This document shows, one piece after another, positions 1 to 8,799 of a DNA stretch of 64,000 nucleotides. Position numbers and translations under genes: made by a program. Source of the DNA: Streptococcus mitis NCTC 12261 (lineage in GTDB: Bacteria; Bacillota; Bacilli; Lactobacillales; Streptococcaceae); assembly GCF_000148585.2 (NCBI RefSeq), contig NZ_CP028414.1:1541501-1605500 (forward strand). The letters are read 5' to 3'. Position 1 is the first letter of the stretch. Each line of letters starts with the position of its first letter. The notes under the pieces were generated by a model. It was not told the origin of the DNA, searched no databases, and worked only from the letters and a program-made list of their open reading frames with translations.

Positions 1-589
1 CTCTATTAGCTAAGAGAAAAAGCTTATAATTTGTTCCCAAATCTTCATAATATTTCCCTTTGGGAAATAGGATATTATTCTCAATAAAAAGAGATTTCTT
101 ATATATTTTGTCGTTGGCAAAACCAGTGATGTGACTATGCGTCAACATTTTCACAAAAGCCTCTTTACCTTTATACACTTGATCTGTTTTGGGCTCAGAT
201 AAAATAATTTCTTCTTCACTTTTTACAAACTCACGGTTGAAAGAAATGATATCAAATTCTCGAGACTCCAACTCTTCTGCTAATTCTACAAAGGTTTGTG
301 GTTCAATCCAGTCATCTGAATCAGGAAAATAAACATACTCCCCTTTAGCATGTAAAATACCAGTATTACGAGCTTCAGAAAGCCCACTATTTTCTTTGTG
401 GATAACTGAGATAAAGTCATATTCCTTAACATAATTATCACAAATTTGAGGAGAATTGTCAGTGCTTCCGTCATCAATAAGTAGAATGTCATAACATTTC
501 CACTCTTGAGACAGTATACTTTCAAGACAACGTTTCAAATATTTTTCGACATTATAAACTGGAATAACGACAGTTAAAAGTGGTTTCAT
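1..589 (-). CDS. Family 2 glycosyltransferase, partial (C-terminus outside window)
   Basis: The frame opens with ATG at 589 and runs off the left edge, leaving about 196 residues. The start MKPLLTVVIPVYNVEKYL is the N-terminal beta strand of GT-A family 2 enzymes. It is followed by LLIDDGSTDNSP (nucleotide-sugar binding Asp), ENSGLSEARNTGI, and FPDSDDW, the DXD-type metal site. Such enzymes add one sugar from a nucleotide donor to a lipid-linked repeat unit on the inner membrane face. Position after wchA, wchF and a GT4 in the cps cluster points to a late sugar or side branch; donor and acceptor cannot be told. Confidence 0.85.
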   Translation of the reverse strand, partial: MKPLLTVVIPVYNVEKYLKRCLESILSQEWKCYDILLIDDGSTDNSPQICDNYVKEYDFISVIHKENSGLSEARNTGILHAKGEYVYFPDSDDWIEPQTFVELAEELESREFDIISFNREFVKSEEEIILSEPKTDQVYKGKEAFVKMLTHSHITGFANDKIYKKSLFIENNILFPKGKYYEDLGTNYKLFLLANR

Positions 590-612
590 AATTATATTAC
601 CTAATGTATAGT

Positions 613-1236
613 CTATGTTAAATCTTCTCCTCCTTTATTCAACCAAGTTACAACATTAAAATAGCGATGATACGTTTTCAAGTCGATGCCAACGTGTCCT
701 TGCTTTTCAGCTGATTTGAAATGAACTAGAGAAGGTAAATCACTGTAATTCTTTGAAGAGAAGATAATCTTACTCTTGTAAGGAAGTTTTTCAAACTCCT
801 TTATCAATTTATAATTACAAGCATCATTATCATTGAACTTGAAATACAAATTATACCAATGAATTCTTTCTAAACGACGGTTCCATTTTTGAGTTAATTT
901 TTCCTGGTCTACATAATGCAAGAAATGAAGTTCAATATCATCAAGAAGCGCTAAAGGATAAGCTTTATCAAAGTCCTTGATATATTTTGATTTCTTAACA
1001 AATTTCAAGGAGATATTTCCACTCAAATAGTATTTTAAATTCTCGAGCATCTTGATGTTATCAGGAGAAAAGACAAACATCCCTACAAATGGTGTTTGAT
1101 AAGGCAAGCCCAATTCTTGATAAACTTTTCCAGCCCAACAATTATCACAAATGACTGTAAAATTTTTATTCTTGAGTCTTCGTCTAGGAATAAAATTAAT
1201 AATTGGATATACGATTGGTTTTAATTTATTCTTATT
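613..1236 (-). CDS. DUF1919-family polysaccharide cluster protein, start codon lost or not recognisable
   Basis: The frame is open from 1236 down to the stop at 613. Conserved features of the DUF1919 family are visible: FTVICDNCWAGKVYQELG, then LPYQTPFVGMF. These proteins occur in capsule and exopolysaccharide clusters and are thought to modify glycans; no reaction is established. No ATG or GTG opens the frame before the conserved NCW segment. The only usable codon is TTG at 1111-1113, which lies after that segment and lacks a good ribosome-binding site. Immediately upstream are three copies of an 11-bp repeat with stop codons in this frame. I infer that the true 5' end was lost or shifted by the repeat, so this may be a pseudogene. 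Confidence 0.6.
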   Translation of the reverse strand, partial: NKNKLKPIVYPIINFIPRRRLKNKNFTVICDNCWAGKVYQELGLPYQTPFVGMFVFSPDNIKMLENLKYYLSGNISLKFVKKSKYIKDFDKAYPLALLDDIELHFLHYVDQEKLTQKWNRRLERIHWYNLYFKFNDNDACNYKLIKEFEKLPYKSKIIFSSKNYSDLPSLVHFKSAEKQGHVGIDLKTYHRYFNVVTWLNKGGEDLT

Positions 1237-1257
1237 TTATTCTTATTTTATTCTTAA
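1225..1257. repeat. Three tandem 11-bp repeats between two glycan genes
   Basis: TTTATTCTTAT is repeated three times (the third ends in A rather than T), directly between the stop of the GT4 gene and the open frame of the DUF1919 gene. The unit is not a multiple of three, so a change in copy number would shift any reading frame passing through it. Confidence 0.85.
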
Positions 1258-1258
1258 T

Positions 1259-2428
1259 TTATTCAGTATTCATCTTAGTATTGTATTTCTTATATATCTC
1301 TGAGAAATTCTGAATATAACTCTGTAATGAGAAGAGTTCTTTTTGACGTTGGACAGAGGACTCACCAAATTGCTCTCTCTTCTCGGTATTGTTAGCCAAT
1401 TCTTGAATAGCATTAGACAATTCTACAGGTTGATTTGGTGTGGTGAGAAAGCCGTTTTTACCTTCCTTCACCATTTCACAGACACCGCCATGACGGTAAC
1501 CCACTACAGGTTTACCACAAGCCATTGATTCGAGAACTACAGTTGGTAGAGGATCTGGATTGGTGCTTGGCAAGACAAAGATATCAAACATATTATAGAG
1601 CTCTGTTGTCTGATTATAATAATCGATACGCTTGATTTGTCCGGCCACTGGTGAGTCTGATATTGCCTTTTCCAACTCATCAACACGCCACTCTTCACCT
1701 TCAAAAGCACTCCCTGCCAGAAAAGCTACTGCTTTTAGATTAGCCTTCAAAATTGGAGTCACAGCTTCTAAAAAGTCGCCTTGCCCTTTCCATGCATTCA
1801 CTCGACCAACCATTCCGATAACCAAGGCATCCTGTGCGATACCAAACTGGTCACGAACTGCGCTGGCATCCATTTCATGATAGGCGCCATTGTCAACACC
1901 ATTATAGATGACCTGAACTTGGTCATTTTTTACAAAACGAGACTGCTTCACGTGGTTGGCCACAGCATTTGAAACTGTCACTATCGTATCAGCATAACGT
2001 CCCATCAAAAAGTTGATGAAATCTGAGATTGCTTTTGGTTTGACGATAATCTCGTGCACATGCCAAATCAAAGGAAGTTTCAACTTACGTTTGAGATAAA
2101 TCCCTTCAAGTACCGCAGTCGTATTGTTGTGAATGAGAGTAATGCCATTTTCCTTAGCATATTTAGCAATTTGCTTTGAATAACGATTATAAGAGCCAAA
2201 ATACTCAAGGATTCCCTTAGGATTAAAATACTTACGGCGCAAGATTGGATAATCAATTACTTTTACCTTAGCACCAACCTTTTCCAATGCACCCACTAAG
2301 ACGCCATCGTTGGGCAAGATGACATGAGCCTCAAAGGCTTCTTTATCCAAACCTTTAATAAGCTCCAACAAAACCTTGTCAGCACCATACATTTCGGCAC
2401 CAGCGTGAAGATATAAAATTTTCTGCAT
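1259..2428 (-). CDS. Family 4 glycosyltransferase of the polysaccharide cluster
   Basis: This 389-residue GT-B enzyme has the N-terminal domain start ILYLHAGAEMYGADKVLLEL (a glycine-rich acceptor loop) and a C-terminal glycosyl transferase group 1 domain with IGMVGRVNAWKGQGDFLEA and the EX7E-type signature around LPTVVLESMACGKPVVGYRHGG. It should transfer a sugar with retention of configuration to the undecaprenyl-linked glycan in the cytoplasm, after WchF has added rhamnose. It sits 2 bp downstream of wchF and is clearly co-transcribed. The specific sugar cannot be told. Its stop codon falls next to the 11-bp repeat array. Confidence 0.88.
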   Translation of the reverse strand: MQKILYLHAGAEMYGADKVLLELIKGLDKEAFEAHVILPNDGVLVGALEKVGAKVKVIDYPILRRKYFNPKGILEYFGSYNRYSKQIAKYAKENGITLIHNNTTAVLEGIYLKRKLKLPLIWHVHEIIVKPKAISDFINFLMGRYADTIVTVSNAVANHVKQSRFVKNDQVQVIYNGVDNGAYHEMDASAVRDQFGIAQDALVIGMVGRVNAWKGQGDFLEAVTPILKANLKAVAFLAGSAFEGEEWRVDELEKAISDSPVAGQIKRIDYYNQTTELYNMFDIFVLPSTNPDPLPTVVLESMACGKPVVGYRHGGVCEMVKEGKNGFLTTPNQPVELSNAIQELANNTEKREQFGESSVQRQKELFSLQSYIQNFSEIYKKYNTKMNTE

Positions 2429-2430
2429 TT

Positions 2431-3603
2431 CTATCCTTTAAATACTTTCTCGTAGTCTGTGACAATTTTACCCCATGTAAAGGCTTGAGCAATACGCTTG
2501 CTTGATTTCTTATTAAAGGCTTCAATAGATTGTTTATCTAAACGTTCAGCCTGATCAATGACACTTGCCAACTGGTCTTTCTTCCAATAAAGAGCACCAT
2601 CTTCACCGACTTCACGGTTAAAACCAACATCTAGCAACAAATTTAGTTTTGTGGCTGCTAGAGCTTCCAGTAGAGAAGGATTGGTCCCTCCAACCTCATG
2701 CCCATGGAAATAAGCAAAGGCATTTTCACGAATGTACTTGAGCAACTCTTGGTCATAAACAGTTCCGACAAATTTGACCCTAGGATCTTTGTCAAAACCC
2801 GTATCCTGTAACAACTGATCGTAAAATTTATTCTGCTCCACATTTGTGATGAGGACAAAGTCTTTCTGAGACTTAGATTTGATAAATTCACGAATCATAG
2901 CTTCGTAGTTGTTTTCAGGAACAAATCTCCCCACCACTAAATAATAGCCATTTTCGCAAACTCCTTTTTCCTGATACCAGTCTCGAACTTTGGCATCTTC
3001 TGCTTTCAGGCTTGAAGGAGCTGTATCTGTCCCATAGGCAATATAGGTGGTCTTTGGTTGATACTGCTTATAATCCTCTTGGATATATTTTTCAATATTT
3101 TTACTGTCACAGACCAATAAATCGGCATGTTTAACCATAAGTTTCTCAGAATATTTCCAATATTTACGAACTGGCAAGCTCCATTTTGCTCGCAGCCATT
3201 CATGACCATCCGGATTCACAAGTAAAGTGCCTCCAATGTCCTGAATTTTTTTCTTAATTTTTGAAATAAAAGGACCAATACGACAAGCTAAAATGTAAAA
3301 AATTGGAGCTTCATCCCTGTTTTCTTTGGCTAGTTCTATAGCCTTATTAACTGCAGCAATATCATAGGCAATCGCTCGGGCCGGGCCGATATTCGGAACA
3401 TCTATATTAAAACAGACTGCTCCGTTATATTCAAACCGATCATCTGTAATACCAGATTTAGCTGAATTTTCACGCATACAAGCAACATAATATTTTATGT
3501 TGCTATCTTTTTGAGATTCTGTTAATTTTTCAACAAAAGTTTCAAAACCTCCATATTTGGCAGGAATCCCTTTTGAACCAATGATATAAACTGATTTTCT
3601 CAT
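2431..3603 (-). CDS. wchF: Beta-1,4 rhamnosyltransferase WchF (Cps2T type)
   Basis: 390 residues beginning MRKSVYIIGSKGIPAKYGGF, the DUF1972 N-terminal domain characteristic of Cps2T/WchF. A GT-B C-terminal half follows, including YYLVVGRFVPENNYEAMIREF and GHEVGGTNPSLLEALAA. In pneumococcal and oral streptococcal clusters this enzyme adds L-rhamnose to the glucose placed on undecaprenyl phosphate by WchA. Finding it directly after wchA fits a Rha-Glc start of the repeat unit. The identification rests on recognising the sequence, not on a search. Confidence 0.87.
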   Translation of the reverse strand: MRKSVYIIGSKGIPAKYGGFETFVEKLTESQKDSNIKYYVACMRENSAKSGITDDRFEYNGAVCFNIDVPNIGPARAIAYDIAAVNKAIELAKENRDEAPIFYILACRIGPFISKIKKKIQDIGGTLLVNPDGHEWLRAKWSLPVRKYWKYSEKLMVKHADLLVCDSKNIEKYIQEDYKQYQPKTTYIAYGTDTAPSSLKAEDAKVRDWYQEKGVCENGYYLVVGRFVPENNYEAMIREFIKSKSQKDFVLITNVEQNKFYDQLLQDTGFDKDPRVKFVGTVYDQELLKYIRENAFAYFHGHEVGGTNPSLLEALAATKLNLLLDVGFNREVGEDGALYWKKDQLASVIDQAERLDKQSIEAFNKKSSKRIAQAFTWGKIVTDYEKVFKG

Positions 3604-3637
3604 ATCACTCCTACTTCATTTTATGATAAAACAAAAA

Positions 3638-4987
3638 TTACTTTGCTCCATCTTTCATTACTACAACTTTTATAGTCTTCAATAAAATTTCAATATCTTT
3701 CCAAATTGTCCAGCCATCTAAATAAGTAACATCTAACTTCACCACATCATCAAAGTTTTTAATATTACTTCTACCACTAATCTGCCAAAGGCCTGTGATT
3801 CCAGGTTTAAAACTTAGACGACGTTTTTGTTCAGGTGTATACTTCATATACTCATCCAAGGTTGGTGGTCTAGTACCAACTAAACTCATATCCCCTTTTA
3901 GAACATTCCAAAATTGTGGCAATTCATCTAGACTCGTTTTTCTAATAAAGTGTCCAATCTTTGTCACGCGTGGATCATTTTCAATCTTAAACATTCCACC
4001 CTGCATCTGATTCTGACTCATCAAGTCCTTCTTAATTTCCTCAGCATCCACTCTCATAGAACGAAATTTGTAGAATTTAAATATACGTCCATTCCTACCA
4101 ATCCTATCCTGAGCAAAAATAGCAGGCCCTCCGTCTCTTTTTATCAGAGGAACAAGAAAAATAGACGCTATGCCACAAAGAACTAGACCAAATAAGGATC
4201 CGATTATATCCATCATTCGTTTTAAAGCAACATCACTCGAACGATAAAAGGTTGTTGAAAAATTGACAACACTAGAATTTCCAAAGCGTTGAATCGCTTT
4301 TTCACCATTGGTCACAAAATCTAAAGCTGCTATATTGACAGCTACTGGTAAACCCATCGTTTCAAATTTAGAAACAAAATCTGCAATTAAAAAGCTCTCG
4401 CTTGGGAGATTAATCACCACTTGGTCTACGACTGATCTCGTAGCATAGGTTACTAAGTTATCCAACGTAACGATTGTCAAATTAGAAGACTCAAAATGCT
4501 CATCATCCACAATACAAACAGCTGAAACATAGCCATACTCATAAGTAGACAGTTGCTTTAGTACTCTCTCAACTCGTGCACGTGTGGTCACTAGCAAGAT
4601 ACGCTGAGTATATTTTTTTTGAAGTGATAGATATTTCCAAATCTTACGAATCCAAATATTGACAATCATTAGCATAATTGAATTTACAGTCACAATGCAT
4701 AATAGATTAGCTAATGATAAATATGGTATATTTGGTTCTAAAATAGGAAAAACTAGACAGGATAAGAAAATATAAACCAGTATATATTTTAACGTTTGTA
4801 TACATTCCTCTGCAAGGGTCCGGTATTTGAAATTTTTACTATATGCACTAATGTAGTAAGAAATAGTGTGAACCACCATCAGAAATACCAGAAGTTCATG
4901 ACTAGCTAATACAAACGATAACAGATAAATTGGAAACAGTTGTATTATGAGAATCTCTAGTTTTCGAATATTTGATACTTCTCTCAA
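3638..4987 (-). CDS. wchA: Undecaprenyl-phosphate glucose-1-phosphate transferase WchA (CpsE)
   Basis: 449-residue polyprenyl-phosphate hexose-1-phosphate transferase. There are several N-terminal membrane spans (within about residues 15-125), a soluble CoA-binding-like middle region, and one more span near residues 245-265. The cytoplasmic sugar transferase domain follows, with FAQDRIGRNGRIFKFYKFRS, KTSLDELPQFWNVLKGDMSL and GTRPP. It starts the repeat unit by moving Glc-1-P from UDP-Glc to undecaprenyl phosphate at the inner membrane face. Placement right after cpsABCD and before wchF is the standard order. Glucose rather than galactose specificity is inferred from the wchF partner. Confidence 0.87.
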   Translation of the reverse strand: MREVSNIRKLEILIIQLFPIYLLSFVLASHELLVFLMVVHTISYYISAYSKNFKYRTLAEECIQTLKYILVYIFLSCLVFPILEPNIPYLSLANLLCIVTVNSIMLMIVNIWIRKIWKYLSLQKKYTQRILLVTTRARVERVLKQLSTYEYGYVSAVCIVDDEHFESSNLTIVTLDNLVTYATRSVVDQVVINLPSESFLIADFVSKFETMGLPVAVNIAALDFVTNGEKAIQRFGNSSVVNFSTTFYRSSDVALKRMMDIIGSLFGLVLCGIASIFLVPLIKRDGGPAIFAQDRIGRNGRIFKFYKFRSMRVDAEEIKKDLMSQNQMQGGMFKIENDPRVTKIGHFIRKTSLDELPQFWNVLKGDMSLVGTRPPTLDEYMKYTPEQKRRLSFKPGITGLWQISGRSNIKNFDDVVKLDVTYLDGWTIWKDIEILLKTIKVVVMKDGAK

Positions 4988-5010
4988 AACTACCTCCTAG
5001 GTAACTCTAC

Positions 5011-5715
5011 CTACTTCTTTTTCCCATAATTTCCATAGGAACCATAGGCTCCATAACCACCATAAGCTCCATATTTTTCAACTTCGGTGTTGAATTTATT
5101 TAGAACCACACCTAAAAAAGGAGTTCCTGTTTGTTCTAACTGTTCCTTTGCCTTTAAGATATCACGTCGTTTTGTCTCTCCAGCTGCCGTAACCAAGATA
5201 GAAGCGTCACATTTTTGTGTAATGATAGCGGCGTCAATAACCATCCCAATCGGTGCAGTATCCACAATGACATAGTCAAAATACTTACGCAAGGTATCAA
5301 TCATGGTATGGAAATTTTCACTCTGCAGGAGGGCCGTTGGGTTAGGTGATATCGGTCCTGCCTGAATAACAAATAGGTTATCAATATTGGTATCACAGAG
5401 ACCATTTGAAAGATCAGTAGTTCCAGCTAAGAAGTCAGTTAACCCAGTAATTTTTTCCCTTGACTTGAAGACACCAGACATAACTGAATTACGGATATCC
5501 GCGTCAACTAGCAATGTTTTATAGCCTGCACGCGCGAAAGCCCAGGCGATATTAGTTAACGTTGTCGATTTTCCTTCACCAGGTTTGACAGATGAAATAG
5601 CAAGAACTTTCAAATTATCACCACTCAATTGAATATTGGTACGCAAAGCATTATAGTGTTCTTCAGCTTTTTTAGCAAAATCTAAACGCTTTTTTGAGAT
5701 TTCTAATGTTGGCAT
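5011..5715 (-). CDS. cpsD: Capsule tyrosine autokinase CpsD (Wze)
   Basis: 234-residue BY-kinase. The Walker A motif SVKPGEGKSTT, Walker A' LLVDADIRNS and Walker B VIVDTAPIG are present. The C-terminus is a tyrosine cluster (YGAYGGYGAYGSYGNYG) that is autophosphorylated in this family. CpsD works with the membrane activator CpsC, encoded immediately upstream, and is dephosphorylated by CpsB; the cycle tunes capsule length and couples synthesis to the division site. Full length, no anomaly. Confidence 0.93.
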   Translation of the reverse strand: MPTLEISKKRLDFAKKAEEHYNALRTNIQLSGDNLKVLAISSVKPGEGKSTTLTNIAWAFARAGYKTLLVDADIRNSVMSGVFKSREKITGLTDFLAGTTDLSNGLCDTNIDNLFVIQAGPISPNPTALLQSENFHTMIDTLRKYFDYVIVDTAPIGMVIDAAIITQKCDASILVTAAGETKRRDILKAKEQLEQTGTPFLGVVLNKFNTEVEKYGAYGGYGAYGSYGNYGKKK

Positions 5716-5725
5716 GTTTTCTCCC

Positions 5726-6418
5726 TTACTTTAACTTATCCAAATCTGGAACAATTCCTAAAAGTGCAACCTGCATGACTTCTTCGACATCTTCTGGTCG
5801 TTTGACACGATCGTCCAATAATTCAAGCAATACGACTGCAACAACCATCACTGCTCCACCTACTAGGAAAGCAAGTGCAGTATTTCGACGAATATTAGGT
5901 GAGGATGGTGTTATTGCTGGTCTAGCTTCCTCTAATGTTGTTACATCAGATACACGAGTTACCTTAATGATTTTTTCAGCTGCCACTTCACGAAGAGCAT
6001 TTGCGATACGACTTGCTTCTTCTGGTTGATCATCCTTAACAACGATCGATACGATACGAGTATCTACCGGTACTGTCACCTGAATTTTCTTAGTTAGTTC
6101 TTTAACTGTTTTCTCTAATTTAAGATTTGAAATGACTTTTTCCAGTACATCTTGCGAAAGGATAATTTCCTTATAGTCTTTTACAAGATAGGTACCTGCC
6201 TGCAAATCCTGATTCGTCAACCCTGTATTTTCAGATTGATTGCGACTAACAACATAGATTCGTGTTGTACTAGCATATTCCGGTTTCAACACAAAACTAC
6301 TCAAGCCAAATGCAAGTAACGCTGTCACAACCGCAGTTAGTATGATAGCGAGTTTCTTCTTCCAAAGGATTTTAAATAATTGAACAACATCAATTCCGAT
6401 TTCTTTATTTTCTTTCAT
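5726..6418 (-). CDS. cpsC: Capsule chain-length / kinase activator protein CpsC (Wzd)
   Basis: 230-residue Wzz-type polysaccharide co-polymerase. Two membrane spans flank an external domain: one near residues 19-40 and one near 177-198. The short cytoplasmic C-terminus activates CpsD in Gram-positives, where the adaptor and kinase are separate chains. It lies between cpsB and cpsD with short gaps, so it is in the same operon. Length is normal for streptococci. Confidence 0.92.
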   Translation of the reverse strand: MKENKEIGIDVVQLFKILWKKKLAIILTAVVTALLAFGLSSFVLKPEYASTTRIYVVSRNQSENTGLTNQDLQAGTYLVKDYKEIILSQDVLEKVISNLKLEKTVKELTKKIQVTVPVDTRIVSIVVKDDQPEEASRIANALREVAAEKIIKVTRVSDVTTLEEARPAITPSSPNIRRNTALAFLVGGAVMVVAVVLLELLDDRVKRPEDVEEVMQVALLGIVPDLDKLK

Positions 6419-6426
6419 GTCAACTC

Positions 6427-7158
6427 CTAAATAATTTGATCTGCCAAGATAAAGCGAGGATTTTCGATAAATAATTCTCTCGCCTTTCTTTCACCGTATT
6501 GTTTTGAGACGATCTCATAAGCTTCTTTCATGTAAGGCGGTCTTTGGTCTAAATTGTGCATATCGCTCGCCACAAAATGTACCAAATCACGCTCTAGGAA
6601 ATAGCGAGCTCGTTTCTTCATAAATTTATATTTATCCCCAAATAACTTTGGTTTTAAAATACTTGAGCTATTGATTTGAGTGTAGCAGCCCATGTCAATC
6701 AACTCTTTTACACGTTTTTCGTTATTTTCTAATTCATGGTAACGTTCAATGTGGGCAACTACAGGCGTTATCCCAAGCATGAGAACATTGCTCAAGGCAG
6801 TATGGATTTCCCTGTAAGGGGTAGCCATACTAAACTCAATGAGAGCATAGCGTGTCCCATTGAGACTTGGAATCACCTGTTTTTCTAACTTCTCAAGCAC
6901 ATCATGGGTATAATAAATTTCTGCTCCATAGAGAATGTTCAAATCTGGAGCCACTTCCTTGGCTAGCTCCTTCACTTCTTGAAAGTTTGCCTCTATCGTC
7001 TCCTCAGGAGTTTCAAACATTCCTTTTCGTCTATGCGATGTCGATACAATAGTCCTTACCCCTTGCCGATAGGCTTCTGTCAAAAGCGCCTTGCTTTCTT
7101 GCTTAGATTTCGGACCATCATCCACACCAAATACAATATGCGAATGAATATCAATCAT
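6427..7158 (-). CDS. cpsB: Tyrosine-protein phosphatase CpsB (Wzh), PHP family
   Basis: 243-residue manganese-dependent phosphatase of the PHP fold. The metal ligands are in [18 protein letters not shown] near the start, [11 protein letters not shown] in the middle and [14 protein letters not shown] towards the C-terminus. It removes phosphate from the CpsD tyrosine tail. It is second in the cpsABCD operon with an 8-bp gap to cpsC. Confidence 0.93.
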   Translation of the reverse strand: MIDIHSHIVFGVDDGPKSKQESKALLTEAYRQGVRTIVSTSHRRKGMFETPEETIEANFQEVKELAKEVAPDLNILYGAEIYYTHDVLEKLEKQVIPSLNGTRYALIEFSMATPYREIHTALSNVLMLGITPVVAHIERYHELENNEKRVKELIDMGCYTQINSSSILKPKLFGDKYKFMKKRARYFLERDLVHFVASDMHNLDQRPPYMKEAYEIVSKQYGERKARELFIENPRFILADQII

Positions 7159-7164
7159 TTTGTC

Positions 7165-8610
7165 TTATTTCCCTTCCATCACATCATTGATTGCAGCCTT
7201 GACTGACTCTAAACTGCTATCACTTATCTCCATCATGTAGAGGTTACTATCAGGCATGGCATAGGATGGTAAATCCATCCGCCCTGTCCCTTTAAGATCT
7301 TGTGAATTGATCTTATAAGTTCCACCACTTTCAAGTTGGGCATTGACCAAGTTCATCATGGTTTCAAGTGGCATATTGGTTTGAATCGAATCTTGCAGCC
7401 CTTTTATAATACTGTCATAATTTTTCAAAGCTTCTGTAGAGGTTAATTTTTGCAGAATTGCAATAATGACCTTTTGCTGGTTACGGCCGCGATCCCGATC
7501 TCCATCTGCCAAAGAATAGCGCTCACGCACAAAACCAAGAGCTTGCTCCGAATCAAGATGTACATTCCCTATAGGAAAATGAAACTTACCATGTAATGAT
7601 GTAAAATCCTGATCATTATAAACATCAACTCCACCAAGGAGATCAATCAATTTCAAGAAAGAAGTGAAATTCAAACGAGCATAATAGTTCAAATCAATAC
7701 CGTAGAGATTTTCCAGTGTATGTATTGAAGCATCTACTCCATAAATCCCCGCATGGGTCAACTTATCTTTTTGATTGTTGCCTCCATCTGCAATTGGAAC
7801 ATAGGAATCACGAGGTGTTGTTGTCAAGAGAATCTTTTTAGTTTCGCGATTCACTGTCATAATGATATTGACGTCCGAACGAGAAACTGAACTGATTGGA
7901 CCGTAAGTATCAATTCCACTGATATAAACGTTGAAACTGTTACCTTTGATATCTTTTGGAGTTTCAACCGTCTTGGTTAATTCTTTGGTATAGATTTTCT
8001 TAATTTTTGAAGCATAGTCAGGATATTCTGATTCGATAATATTTTCAAAGACACTGTTTAGAATGATTGCCTTTGTATCACCAGCTAGCAAACTCTTATA
8101 GGCCGCAAGATAGGAGCTACTTTCTTCGACAGTCAATTCCCTATTTTGACTATCCTTAAGATCATTCATCAACTGTTGGATATTATCCTTATCCGTCCCA
8201 GTCGGTCCCATCACACTGCTTACCTGACTGATATTATCAATTGGACTATCTGCTAACACTGCAATACTCATCGAATAATTTGAGTAATTCGATGTTGCAT
8301 TCAAACGACTGGTAAATCCAATGAACTGCCCTACGGCAAAGAGAGAAGTACCAGTGATTAACACACCAAGTAGTAATAAAATCAGCGTTAGATTTTGAAC
8401 TTTCTTGGACCGAATTAAAAAGAAGCACAAGATAGCTAAGGCTACAATTAAGACAGTGACCACTATATTGAGATATCGGAAGGCTAGCATATTGTACTTG
8501 AAAATCAAAAACAATAAAAAGACTGCTAGTAATGCATAGATAGCTAGCAACCCCCAACTAATCAATATTTTTGTTTTACCCTGACGAGCTCGCTTCGAAG
8601 ATCTACTCAC
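7165..8610 (-). CDS. cpsA: LytR-CpsA-Psr family protein CpsA (Wzg)
   Basis: 481 residues: three N-terminal membrane spans (about residues 15-100), an extracellular accessory domain, and the LCP catalytic domain from about residue 240. Conserved LCP features are TTPRDSYV and [19 protein letters not shown] (arginines that bind the pyrophosphate of the lipid carrier). LCP proteins attach polysaccharide from undecaprenyl pyrophosphate to peptidoglycan. This is the first gene of the cps operon and follows a promoter at 8645-8650. Confidence 0.93.
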   Translation of the reverse strand: MSRSSKRARQGKTKILISWGLLAIYALLAVFLLFLIFKYNMLAFRYLNIVVTVLIVALAILCFFLIRSKKVQNLTLILLLLGVLITGTSLFAVGQFIGFTSRLNATSNYSNYSMSIAVLADSPIDNISQVSSVMGPTGTDKDNIQQLMNDLKDSQNRELTVEESSSYLAAYKSLLAGDTKAIILNSVFENIIESEYPDYASKIKKIYTKELTKTVETPKDIKGNSFNVYISGIDTYGPISSVSRSDVNIIMTVNRETKKILLTTTPRDSYVPIADGGNNQKDKLTHAGIYGVDASIHTLENLYGIDLNYYARLNFTSFLKLIDLLGGVDVYNDQDFTSLHGKFHFPIGNVHLDSEQALGFVRERYSLADGDRDRGRNQQKVIIAILQKLTSTEALKNYDSIIKGLQDSIQTNMPLETMMNLVNAQLESGGTYKINSQDLKGTGRMDLPSYAMPDSNLYMMEISDSSLESVKAAINDVMEGK

Positions 8611-8644
8611 GATATACCTCTATTATCAATTTTTATTTCATTTT

Positions 8645-8650
8645 ATTATA
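8645..8650 (-). promoter_or_regulatory. Probable -10 box of the cps operon promoter
   Basis: TATAAT on the minus strand, 35 bp upstream of the cpsA ATG. No convincing -35 hexamer is seen at 16-18 bp, so activity rests on the -10 match and position. Confidence 0.5.
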
Positions 8651-8763
8651 TCATAAAAAAATACACTTGTGAGATAAATCCGCTTAGGTAAGGCGTTTTC
8701 ATCTTCTTTCCGAAACATTCTTTTTGATTTGCAAACAATTACATCAATAAATTTACTATATAA

Positions 8764-8790
8764 ACATCAAAAAGGTCCCTTACGGAACCT
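8764..8790 (-). terminator. Intrinsic terminator after the oligopeptide-binding protein gene
   Basis: On the minus strand AGGTTCC-gtaa-GGGACCT is followed by TTTTT, starting 10 bp after the stop of the lipoprotein gene. It separates that gene from the cps operon. Confidence 0.8.
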
Positions 8791-8799
8791 CATTCATCT

